From assembly GCF_007970185.1 (NCBI RefSeq), contig NZ_CP042431.1, positions 1,426,001 to 1,490,000 on the forward strand: a stretch of 64,000 nucleotides of DNA, given 5' to 3'. Positions 44,224 to 52,468 of the stretch are shown piece after piece. This DNA is from Pseudobacter ginsenosidimutans (GTDB lineage Bacteria; Bacteroidota; Bacteroidia; Chitinophagales; Chitinophagaceae). The notes under the pieces are model-generated. The model did no database searches. It saw only the letters and a program-made list of their open reading frames with translations, and had not been told where the DNA came from. The translations under genes and the position numbers were made by a program. The stretch's first letter is position 1. Each line of letters begins with the position of its first letter.

Positions 44224-45537
44224 TTATGCTTGTATCATTTCAAGGATACCCTCATTACGGATGATCATCATTCCCTGACGATCTTCAGTAATCCCTTCAG
44301 CCAGCCTGTAAGTATATTTCGGCACGGAGCCTTCCAAAATAGTGGGCATGTATACGAACCTGATATTCTCTTTTCCTTTTAAAGACTCCCCTACTTCAAT
44401 GATATGGGTAGACACCACGAAAAGACATTTCCTGTATTCAGCAAATGCTTCTGTAACTGATAAAGTGCCATCGAATGCATCCTTCACATTCGTTCCTTTA
44501 AATAGTTCGTCAAACATGAGCAAGAGTCGTTTACCACTGGCCGCCGCTTCAGCCGCCTGCTTTACCCTTACCACTTCCGCATAGAAATGACTGTATCCAA
44601 GATGGATATTATCTGCCACATTGATACTGGTGTATAACCCTTCTCTAACGGAGAAACGCATACTATCTGCTGCCACGGGAAATCCCATCTGAGCCAGGTA
44701 AAGCCCGATCGCAACTGCTTTCATCAGCGTCGACTTTCCGGCCATATTGGCGCCAGTCAGAAAAAGCACATTGCTATCTTCCTGCATCCTGAGCTGATTA
44801 CCCACTGCTTTATCGATACAGGGATGTCGAAGCCCGGTAGCTTCCAGCAGATTGCTTTCCGCAGGCAACGCCTCAGCATAAGTGAAACCTTTAGCCCGCG
44901 ACACATCGCTCACAGCAATGTAAACATCCACTTCATAAATGAAATCCAGAACGTTTTCCATATCGGAAGCGAAACTGCTTTTGAGCAGGTGATCATACCG
45001 GGCAAGTGTTTGCAATGGCAGTTCTTTATAGATATCGATATTACGCAGTTTGGTGAGCGCGTGTTCAGACAGTATCCTGTGAACCTCTTGCATACGATTG
45101 GCAAAAGGCCCCGCTGTTCTCTGTGCTTCAACAAATGCGAAACATTTGTTGAGCGTAACAATGGTGGCCTGCATACCCTGCACGATCTTTTTAAAACGCT
45201 CATCACGGGTTAGCCCTGCCAGGGCTTTCTTTATGAAAACGCCCGCCAGTACCGTAATACCAGATTTGCCCGAGCCGGCATCCAGATACTCCCGCATACT
45301 GTTCACCTGCTGCACATCGAAAGGAAACCTGAGGGCAGCCTCCTGGAAATACCGGAAGATGCTGCTACGCATATTGATCTCCGTTACACTGGTGAGCGGA
45401 TCGCGGAACATACCGTCGAGCAACTGCTCCCCTCCTCTTGTTTTCACCTGGTTGAACAGATGGTACACGGATCCCTGCCGGAATTTTCCCAGCAGGTTCA
45501 ACTCATCCAGTGTTTGCCTGTCTATACTGAAACTCAT
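44224..45537 (-). CDS. Short MutS-like ATPase, copy B
   Basis: 437 residues. It has only the lever/core helices (residues about 10-240) and the ABC-type ATPase of MutS: Walker A TGANMAGKST, the FSVREGLYTSINVADNI block, Walker B LLLMFDELFKGTN and the STHIIE switch. The mismatch-recognition and connector domains of MutS and the C-terminal Smr nuclease of MutS2 are absent. Such short MutS-related proteins in Bacteroidota have no known role. It is the last gene of a four-gene leftward operon and a paralogue of the gene 18 bases upstream. Confidence 0.85.
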   Translation of the reverse strand: MSFSIDRQTLDELNLLGKFRQGSVYHLFNQVKTRGGEQLLDGMFRDPLTSVTEINMRSSIFRYFQEAALRFPFDVQQVNSMREYLDAGSGKSGITVLAGVFIKKALAGLTRDERFKKIVQGMQATIVTLNKCFAFVEAQRTAGPFANRMQEVHRILSEHALTKLRNIDIYKELPLQTLARYDHLLKSSFASDMENVLDFIYEVDVYIAVSDVSRAKGFTYAEALPAESNLLEATGLRHPCIDKAVGNQLRMQEDSNVLFLTGANMAGKSTLMKAVAIGLYLAQMGFPVAADSMRFSVREGLYTSINVADNIHLGYSHFYAEVVRVKQAAEAAASGKRLLLMFDELFKGTNVKDAFDGTLSVTEAFAEYRKCLFVVSTHIIEVGESLKGKENIRFVYMPTILEGSVPKYTYRLAEGITEDRQGMMIIRNEGILEMIQA

Positions 45538-45555
45538 GATGTTCTTTATGATTGT

Positions 45556-46845
45556 TTATTTCTTTCCATTCTGTAAAATATCCAGGATGCCTTCATTCCG
45601 GATGATGATCATCCCGTGCCTGTCTTCCGTGATGCCCCGCTCCAGCTTGTAAGTGTACTCAGGCGTATGTCCATTCATACGGGTGGGCAGAAAGAGGAAG
45701 CCTGCATTGGATTGTTGACGCAGATCTTCACCGGCTTCCACGATATGGGAAGAAATGATGAAAAGGCTGCTGGTTCTGCTGGCAAAAGACTGTGTAACGG
45801 CTACCGTGGCTTCATGAGCATCTTTCACATTGGTACCCCGGAACAGTTCATCAAATACGATGAAGAGTGATTTACCGGATTTCAATTCAGCTGCCACCTT
45901 TCTTACACGCAGTACTTCTGCGTAAAAATGACTGGCGCCGATCCCAAGATTATCCGGCAAATTGATGGTGGTATAAATGCCATCCATAACCGAAAACTCC
46001 ATGAAAGCGGCCGCTACCGGAAACCCCATATGCGCCAGGAATACTGCAGTGCTGAGCGAACGCAGGAAAGTGGACTTCCCGGCCATATTGGCGCCGGTCA
46101 AAAAGATCACACTCTGTGAAGCGTCCATCGTTACATCGTTGGTGATGGGATTTTGAACAGCCGGGTGATATACGCCTTTAATATGAATGCGTGCTGTCCC
46201 TTTTTCCAGTGCGATGGGAAAAATGAACTTCCTGGTATTGGCCACTTTGGCAATTGAGAGATACACGTCCAGGCTGTAAAGATAGCTCAGGAGTTTTTCG
46301 AGCCTGGCGGATTCACGAATGCGCAGGAGCTGGTCAAATGCCGCTACTGCGGAGTAAGGCAATTTCCCTTTCAGATTTTCCCGCATCACTGGTCCGAAAG
46401 CCGGATCGCAGAGCAGGTCTGCGATCAACTTTCGTTCATGGCTATACGCTTCGATCTTAACTACAGATGGGGATTCAATGAAGGAATGCATCAACTGCAT
46501 CAGTTCGATCACGGCAGTAACGCCGTTCTGCACATCTTTTTCACTCAGTTGCCCCTGTTCGCCCTTCCCCGGCTGATGACCGGAGTGGGCGAGATACTTC
46601 TCTGCCATGTCGAACAGGGAAGCATTGAAAGGGAAAGCAAGATCAAGCTGCGCGAACGCACGGATTACGCTGCTTCTGGTATTGATACCCTCACGATCAG
46701 ATAAGGGATGACGGAACATTTCCTGCAGGTGATTTTCGCCACCACGGGTATGGGTATGATTATAGATATCGTAGATGCCTGCTACATCGCGTTTGCTGAA
46801 GATCCGCAGGTCATCGATGGTCTGTTCGTCTGTATGTAATTTCAT
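45556..46845 (-). CDS. Short MutS-like ATPase, copy A
   Basis: 429 residues, same architecture as its downstream neighbour: helical core, Walker A TGANMAGKST, FSVMDGIYTTINLPDNLG, Walker B LFIVFDELFRGTN, and the closing ITEDRHGMIIIRNEGILDILQ against ITEDRQGMMIIRNEGILEMIQ in copy B. Core regions have diverged far more than the ATPase, as expected if the two proteins form a heterodimer with asymmetric contacts. It starts 11 bases after the GldFG stop, so transcription and translation are probably coupled to the transporter. Confidence 0.85.
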   Translation of the reverse strand: MKLHTDEQTIDDLRIFSKRDVAGIYDIYNHTHTRGGENHLQEMFRHPLSDREGINTRSSVIRAFAQLDLAFPFNASLFDMAEKYLAHSGHQPGKGEQGQLSEKDVQNGVTAVIELMQLMHSFIESPSVVKIEAYSHERKLIADLLCDPAFGPVMRENLKGKLPYSAVAAFDQLLRIRESARLEKLLSYLYSLDVYLSIAKVANTRKFIFPIALEKGTARIHIKGVYHPAVQNPITNDVTMDASQSVIFLTGANMAGKSTFLRSLSTAVFLAHMGFPVAAAFMEFSVMDGIYTTINLPDNLGIGASHFYAEVLRVRKVAAELKSGKSLFIVFDELFRGTNVKDAHEATVAVTQSFASRTSSLFIISSHIVEAGEDLRQQSNAGFLFLPTRMNGHTPEYTYKLERGITEDRHGMIIIRNEGILDILQNGKK

Positions 46846-46856
46846 CTCCAGTCAAT

Positions 46857-49175
46857 TTATTGCCTTTTGCGGCGGATCAGCAATACAGTGCCACCAATCA
46901 ACAGTATGGCAGGCAATGCATAAAGCAGGGCCATTTTAAATACCAGCACTTTCGGATGGGTGAATTCCAGTTTCGCATCGTCGGGCATTGGCCACCACAC
47001 GAACAGGGGAAATTCATTGTAGTTGAGCCAGCTGTAGACTCCCTGGAAAGGATCTGCTTTAATACGTAATGCGCTAAGCCAGTCTGCATCACTCGTCACA
47101 ACAATGCGTTGTTCCTTGCCATTGATCTTGCGGCTTAATTTCAATCCTGTTACAAATGAATCAACCTTGTAATCGCCTTCGCCAGGATTGAATACAGGTG
47201 TTGCAGAATCGATCACCAGTTTTCCAGCTTTCCACCATGTCTTGTCTTTAAAAGTGACCATGATCGGTTCGATGGTAAAGGAACTGGTATCTGACCAATG
47301 CAGCAGGGAAGCACCTGGCGTCAACAGTCCCATTGTATCGCCATCGCGCTTTTTCATGTAGGTGGAGACCATGTCCGCCATGTTTGCACCGGGCCAGGTA
47401 AAGTAGCTGGCTACAAAATCAGGGGTATTGTCTTTGGAAAGTTGCACCAGTTTGCCACCCATCATCTCCACGCCGAGCTGACGAAGAACAGGATTGATGA
47501 GATCAACCTTCTCTGGCTCTGCGGTGATCAGCATATTACCACCCTTGCTTATGTAGCTGGCAATCCTTTGCTGAACCGTATCGCTGAGTTTTGTTTTAGG
47601 ATCGGCCAGTACAAGTGTTGCTGTGTTATTGGGTATATCTTTTTGATCGATAGCGATGGTATCGATATCAAATCCGTTGTTGACAAGAGAGATCCTTGAA
47701 CCTTTGGCAATTGTTTGCGAACCATATTCACGCTCCCCCATCTTTACCACAGAGCGTTCGTAGTGGCCTGTGGAATACAGCAGTTGCGGCATTTCAGGCA
47801 ACATCAGTCTTTTGAATGCTGCTGCTACCTCGGGTTCATCAGGCCATACTCTCGGATCATCATAGGTGCGGATAAATGTAGATTTTCCTTTGTAATCCAG
47901 CTTCATCACCAGCCGCTTTCCTTCCGGAGACAGATCAATGATTTTGCGGATCTCATCAGGTTTCATGAACAATTCATAATTTATATTCCTGGCATCGGCC
48001 GTCAGCTCTGCAATTTCATGAATGTTCTTACCGGGAAAGCTTTTGTACAGCATGCTATCTCCGTCCATCACATCATAATAATATACATAGTTGAATTTGA
48101 ACTCCGGTTTGAAACGTATGTACTTAGACCAAAGCGCCGCCAGGTAATTGTTTCGGCCCTGTGGCAAACCATAGTCCATGCCACCTCCGAAGAAATTGCA
48201 ATACATAGTTACTTCCACCGGATCATCACCAAGTTCCTTCACTACTTTTTGTGTTTTATAATGAAGTGTATTCACTTTGTCTTTGGTTGTATCCCAGTAA
48301 CCGATCAATACAGGGCGTGATGCAAAGTATCCGATCAACAGTCCGCATGCCACCACTGCAGTATACTTCATCGTTTTAATCCACCAGGGTTTGAGCTCTC
48401 TCGCTCCCTGTACTTTCAGGTAAGTGAAGGCAACAAACATCGAAATGATCACCAAAAAGTAAATCACATCATTGGTAGTAATGAGCCCCTGCAACATATT
48501 GGCTGTTCTTCCCCTTATAGAAAGAAAATAAGTGAGGTCGCGAATAAAATCATGCTCCTGCCAGAGCTGACCCACATAACCCAATAAGAAGAGTAACATG
48601 AATGTACCCAATGCCGAAATGATCTGATAGGTAGTGAGTGACGACATGAACATACCGATTGCAGTATAAGTACAAACCAGCAGGAAGAATCCGAGAATGG
48701 CAGACCATAACATCGCGAACTCTGCATTTTTGATACCTGCAATTCCGATACATACAAATAATGCTATCACCAGTACCAGAATTGCATTGAATGCAATGAC
48801 GGCGAGATATTTTCCTAATACTATGTCCCTCGATCTTACAGGAGAGGAATACAATAACCTGATAGTTCCATTGGTGATCTCACGGCTGATGATACCCATC
48901 GTAAGCAATGGAACAAACAGATAAAGGTTCTGCAGTGAGTTCACAAAGATGCCCATATCATTCAGAAAAACTCCACGGGTAATGGATCCCTGAAAATTTT
49001 TGAATTGTCCTCCTGAATATTTTTCCATCAAATCCTGGAATTTGGCAATCGGTTCCATTGCATTGATGAAAAAGAAAGCACACTGCACAAGGAATGCTAT
49101 GCAGAGAAACCAGGCAACCGGAGAATAAAAAAGGTTGCGGAGCTCTGTTTTTGCTATTTTAAAAATCATCTTCAT
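46857..49175 (-). CDS. GldF-GldG fusion, ABC transporter permease and substrate-binding-like protein
   Basis: 772 residues. Residues 1-240 are an ABC-2 permease with six helices (LRNLFYSPVAWFLCIAFLVQ, GIISREITNGTIRLLYSSPVRSRDIVLGKY), equal to GldF. Residues about 270-745 are the periplasmic GldG-like domain (MLITAEPEKVDLINPVLRQLGVEM, VVTSDADWLSA) and a final helix anchors the C-terminus. In gliding Flavobacteria these are separate proteins; here they form one chain. GldA lies 11 bases upstream. Chitinophagaceae often carry the set without proven gliding; the cargo is unknown. Confidence 0.9.
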   Translation of the reverse strand: MKMIFKIAKTELRNLFYSPVAWFLCIAFLVQCAFFFINAMEPIAKFQDLMEKYSGGQFKNFQGSITRGVFLNDMGIFVNSLQNLYLFVPLLTMGIISREITNGTIRLLYSSPVRSRDIVLGKYLAVIAFNAILVLVIALFVCIGIAGIKNAEFAMLWSAILGFFLLVCTYTAIGMFMSSLTTYQIISALGTFMLLFLLGYVGQLWQEHDFIRDLTYFLSIRGRTANMLQGLITTNDVIYFLVIISMFVAFTYLKVQGARELKPWWIKTMKYTAVVACGLLIGYFASRPVLIGYWDTTKDKVNTLHYKTQKVVKELGDDPVEVTMYCNFFGGGMDYGLPQGRNNYLAALWSKYIRFKPEFKFNYVYYYDVMDGDSMLYKSFPGKNIHEIAELTADARNINYELFMKPDEIRKIIDLSPEGKRLVMKLDYKGKSTFIRTYDDPRVWPDEPEVAAAFKRLMLPEMPQLLYSTGHYERSVVKMGEREYGSQTIAKGSRISLVNNGFDIDTIAIDQKDIPNNTATLVLADPKTKLSDTVQQRIASYISKGGNMLITAEPEKVDLINPVLRQLGVEMMGGKLVQLSKDNTPDFVASYFTWPGANMADMVSTYMKKRDGDTMGLLTPGASLLHWSDTSSFTIEPIMVTFKDKTWWKAGKLVIDSATPVFNPGEGDYKVDSFVTGLKLSRKINGKEQRIVVTSDADWLSALRIKADPFQGVYSWLNYNEFPLFVWWPMPDDAKLEFTHPKVLVFKMALLYALPAILLIGGTVLLIRRKRQ

Positions 49176-49186
49176 GGCTGATGGTC

Positions 49187-50113
49187 TTATTGGTGGGATT
49201 GAGTGGATAATTGCTTGAAAATATCGTCGAGATGTGTTTTGTCCAGGTTCAGTTCACGCAGGCGCCATCCATTGGTTACACATGCATTTGCAAGTCTCTC
49301 TGAAAACCCGGGGTCTTCATCAAAGTATACCCGTACCTGTTTATCGCTGAGTAATTCAGCCCTGGTAGCGCCTTTCACGTTGAGGATATCGGCAATTGCC
49401 GGCATATTCTCCAGGTGAAGCAGTATACTTTGCGGTTGTGCATAGTTGTTAAACGCATCCATGGTATCGGAGAAAATGATACGGCCTGATTCAATCATGA
49501 TGATCTCGCGACAAAGCAGGTGAATCTCTGAAAGGATATGTGAAGACAGTAACACTGTATGCTCCGAAGCAATTTCTCTGATCAGTTTGCGCGCTTCAAT
49601 CAGCTGGTTGGGATCGAGGCCGGTAGTGGGTTCGTCCATCACTACCAGTTTGGGTTTATGAATGATGGCCTGCGCAATACCAACCCTTTGACGATAGCCA
49701 CCAGAAAGGTTGCGGATCAGTCTCGTGCTGAAATGTGCAATACCACATTTCTCTTTTGCTTCACCAACTGCTGCTTTGATCTTATTCTCTGGTATTTTGC
49801 GAAGCTCTGCTGTAAAGCTGAGGTATTCATCCACAGTAAGATCCATATGCACCGGTGGTTGCTGGGGCAGAAAACCAATGTATTGTTTTGCTTCAAGAGG
49901 ATGCTTCCGGAGATCGATACCATTTATGAATACATTGCCTTCAGTTTGGTTCAACACCCCACAGAGGATATTCATCATGGTTGACTTACCGGCGCCATTG
50001 GAGCCAAGCAATCCCACTACTCCCGTTTGGTTGATCTCGAGATTTATGTCACGGACCGCCCAGGAGCTGCTGTATTTGTGCGACAGCCCTTCAATTTTAA
50101 GAATGGTATTCAT
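49187..50113 (-). CDS. ABC transporter ATP-binding protein, GldA-like
   Basis: 308 residues. Walker A GSNGAGKST, Q-loop FLPQQPP, signature LSGGYRQR, Walker B LVVMDEPTTGLDP and the H-loop SSHILSE are all present. The C-terminal 80 residues form the regulatory domain seen in GldA (LNVKGATRAELLSDKQVRVYFDED). It powers the GldFG fusion encoded immediately downstream. First gene of the operon that also holds the two MutS-like genes. Confidence 0.92.
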   Translation of the reverse strand: MNTILKIEGLSHKYSSSWAVRDINLEINQTGVVGLLGSNGAGKSTMMNILCGVLNQTEGNVFINGIDLRKHPLEAKQYIGFLPQQPPVHMDLTVDEYLSFTAELRKIPENKIKAAVGEAKEKCGIAHFSTRLIRNLSGGYRQRVGIAQAIIHKPKLVVMDEPTTGLDPNQLIEARKLIREIASEHTVLLSSHILSEIHLLCREIIMIESGRIIFSDTMDAFNNYAQPQSILLHLENMPAIADILNVKGATRAELLSDKQVRVYFDEDPGFSERLANACVTNGWRLRELNLDKTHLDDIFKQLSTQSHQ

Positions 50114-50168
50114 AATATGTTTTATGGAAAGAAAACGATAGACCTGATTTTACGTATGTGCCTCTTTG

Positions 50169-50945
50169 TTAGAAATTATAGACCCGTACCACGGCAGATG
50201 CATTCGCGCCTGTGCCATTCCTGTCGCCGGATAGCGCCATTGTATTGCATCTCCACATCCAGAAGTTGGTTTCGCCGGGTTGGTATACATCCATGTATGG
50301 CGTGGTGTAAGAGAAGATCAGGGAGCCTGTACCGGCATCACGGAATTCGAATACATAACCGGTGACGCCGGGCTTTACAGGAAGTTTGATAAAGTCCGAA
50401 ACTCCTTTATAAGCAAGAGAAGAGATGAGCGAGCCCGGTGCCTGGTCTTTGATATTGATACTCACGGGACCACTGTTAGCCAGCACATTCACAAAGCGGA
50501 AACCGCCGCTGCTGTCTGTAAGTGGAATAAACGGCACTTCATCCCTGATAAAAAGATTATCAGGTTGTTCCAGGGTACCGATCAGAAACAATGAATTGAT
50601 GGAAGCCACCGGCAGGTCAATGTTGCAGAGCAGTACCGGCTTGCTTTTATCAGTAGTGTCCGGCAGGCAGAAGAAACCAATATTCTGCGTGCCACTAACG
50701 GAGTTGAACCTGTTCTGATAATAAGTGAATGTGTTGTAATACAGAAAGGGCGCAGTAGCATAGTATGTGAGCGGTGCTGTGCCGCCGAAATTGGCCACCA
50801 TGGTTTGTGCTCCCCGTACCATATTCACAACAGTGAGAGAGGCGGTACCAGGCAGTTTCTCCTCTTTCTTACAGGAGAAGAATGTGATGCACAGCAAAAA
50901 CAGAATGGCAACACGTGAATTATTATATGTGAACATAGCATTCAT
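50169..50945 (-). CDS. DUF4397-like lipoprotein of the SusCD operon
   Basis: 258 residues. The lipobox FFSC is followed by KKEEK, an acidic/basic start typical of surface-exported Bacteroidota lipoproteins. Two immunoglobulin-like repeats follow (TASLTVVNMVRGAQTMVANFGG and SGGFRFVNVLANSGPVSINIKD), as in DUF4397. It comes 19 bases after susD and probably helps bind or capture the imported nutrient at the cell surface; the role is inferred from position. Confidence 0.7.
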   Translation of the reverse strand: MNAMFTYNNSRVAILFLLCITFFSCKKEEKLPGTASLTVVNMVRGAQTMVANFGGTAPLTYYATAPFLYYNTFTYYQNRFNSVSGTQNIGFFCLPDTTDKSKPVLLCNIDLPVASINSLFLIGTLEQPDNLFIRDEVPFIPLTDSSGGFRFVNVLANSGPVSINIKDQAPGSLISSLAYKGVSDFIKLPVKPGVTGYVFEFRDAGTGSLIFSYTTPYMDVYQPGETNFWMWRCNTMALSGDRNGTGANASAVVRVYNF

Positions 50946-50964
50946 TTGTAGGTTGAAAATTCGT

Positions 50965-52458
50965 TTACCTGTAACCGATATTCTGGATCAGTTTACTGTT
51001 GTTCTGGATCTCATTGGGTGGAATGGGGTACAGCAGTTGATAATCGCCTTCCCAGGGTTGTTTGTTTCCGATCTGCGATAATACTTCTGAGGCTTTTCCT
51101 GTTCGTTTGAGATCGAACCAGCGATGGCCCCATTCTGCAAATAATTCTGTTTGTCGTTCTTTGGCAATGGCGGCTTTAAGAGCATCTCCGTTAAGTGTTT
51201 CCGGCAGATCATCGATGCCAGCCCTGTGCCGGATCATATTGAGATCATCAATTGCAGCAGCTGCACCACCGGATGCACCGAGTGCATTGGCTTCGGCCCT
51301 GATCAAATATTGTTCGGCCAGACGGAGTGCCATATAATATTCGCCGGGCATTCCCATCACAGCATTACTCTGACCAATTTTATATTTCGACGGGTACCAG
51401 CTTAACACATCAGGAATGGAAGGATTGGTTGAATTGTTTGTACTATCGAGCCATACATCATATCTTTTGTCTCCACCTTCAAATGCATTTCTCAATACAG
51501 CTGTAATGCGTGCACCTGCTGGTCCTTTGTATGGAATGATCGGGAGCATACAATATGCTTCAGGCGTGGCATTTCTGAGCGTGGAATTTTCCTGTGTTTG
51601 TTTCAACTGCCAGATAGCTTCCCTGCTTTGATAGAGGAAAACGTTATTGAGATCAGGTTCGAGTTGAAAAATACTGTTCTGATTAATCACCTCCGTTGCT
51701 GCTTTCATCGCGTTATCATAATCGCGGGTAAATAAATAGACCCTGGCAAGCAATGCAGTAGCGGCCCATTTGTTGGGTCTTATTCTTTCACCATTACCAA
51801 CAGAATAATCAGTGGGCAGTACTGCCTGAGCATCTTTCAGGTCTGCAATGATCTGATCGTATACCTGGCGTTGAGGTGTACGTGCCATCTGCCATGTTTT
51901 ATTGAAATCAACAGTGAGCACCAATGGCACGTCTCCAAAGAAGTTGGTGAGATAGAAAAAGCTGAAGGCACGAATGAACTTTGCTTCTCCTGTAATTTGC
52001 TTACGTGTACTATCGCGCAGGTCTTTGGATGTGGAAGCAGCTATTCCTTCTATTACAGCATTAGCTGCATAGATAATTTTATAAGCGCTGCTCCAGAGTT
52101 CAGCAGTACCAGTGCTGGTTATGATCATTAACTTGTTCTGTTCTATTTCCCTTGCAGAAGTAATTCCAGACACCTGGGTCATTTCATCGGAACTCATTCC
52201 TCCAAGCAGTGTTGAAAGGCCGCCGGCAAATGCTTTATAAGGAGTGTTAATGAACATTGACATGCCTTCTCCATTGATCATCCTTGAATAGATACCCGTG
52301 AGGGCTCCTTCCGCATGTTTATCCGAACTGAAGATCTGAACGGTGGAGATGGTATCCAGTGGAGGATCTATTTCCAGCATCTTTTTACAGGAAGTACTGA
52401 TCGTTACCAGGATGCAGGCCGGCAGCAGTGTTTTGGTGATTATGTGTAAGTAGCGCAT
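50965..52458 (-). CDS. SusD/RagB family nutrient-binding lipoprotein
   Basis: 497 residues. The signal ends in TISTSC, a lipobox, followed by KKMLEIDPPLDTISTVQIFSSD, the standard SusD start. TPR-like helices (GEAKFIRAFSFFYLTNFFGDVPLV), the RPNKWAATALLARVYLFTRDYDNAM unit and the C-terminal FAEWGHRWFDLKRTGKASEVL...YPIPPNEIQNN are diagnostic. It forms the lid of the SusC transporter. The frame extends to 52584, into susC, but the ATG at 52458, 10 bases after the susC stop, gives the signal peptide. Confidence 0.95.
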   Translation of the reverse strand: MRYLHIITKTLLPACILVTISTSCKKMLEIDPPLDTISTVQIFSSDKHAEGALTGIYSRMINGEGMSMFINTPYKAFAGGLSTLLGGMSSDEMTQVSGITSAREIEQNKLMIITSTGTAELWSSAYKIIYAANAVIEGIAASTSKDLRDSTRKQITGEAKFIRAFSFFYLTNFFGDVPLVLTVDFNKTWQMARTPQRQVYDQIIADLKDAQAVLPTDYSVGNGERIRPNKWAATALLARVYLFTRDYDNAMKAATEVINQNSIFQLEPDLNNVFLYQSREAIWQLKQTQENSTLRNATPEAYCMLPIIPYKGPAGARITAVLRNAFEGGDKRYDVWLDSTNNSTNPSIPDVLSWYPSKYKIGQSNAVMGMPGEYYMALRLAEQYLIRAEANALGASGGAAAAIDDLNMIRHRAGIDDLPETLNGDALKAAIAKERQTELFAEWGHRWFDLKRTGKASEVLSQIGNKQPWEGDYQLLYPIPPNEIQNNSKLIQNIGYR

Positions 52459-52468
52459 AACGCTGAAT

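Noticed and set aside
44007-44264. 85-codon open frame running through the tRNA-like RNA
   Set aside because: It reads straight through a perfect terminator hairpin and into the antisense of the MutS-like gene, with no recognisable protein sequence.
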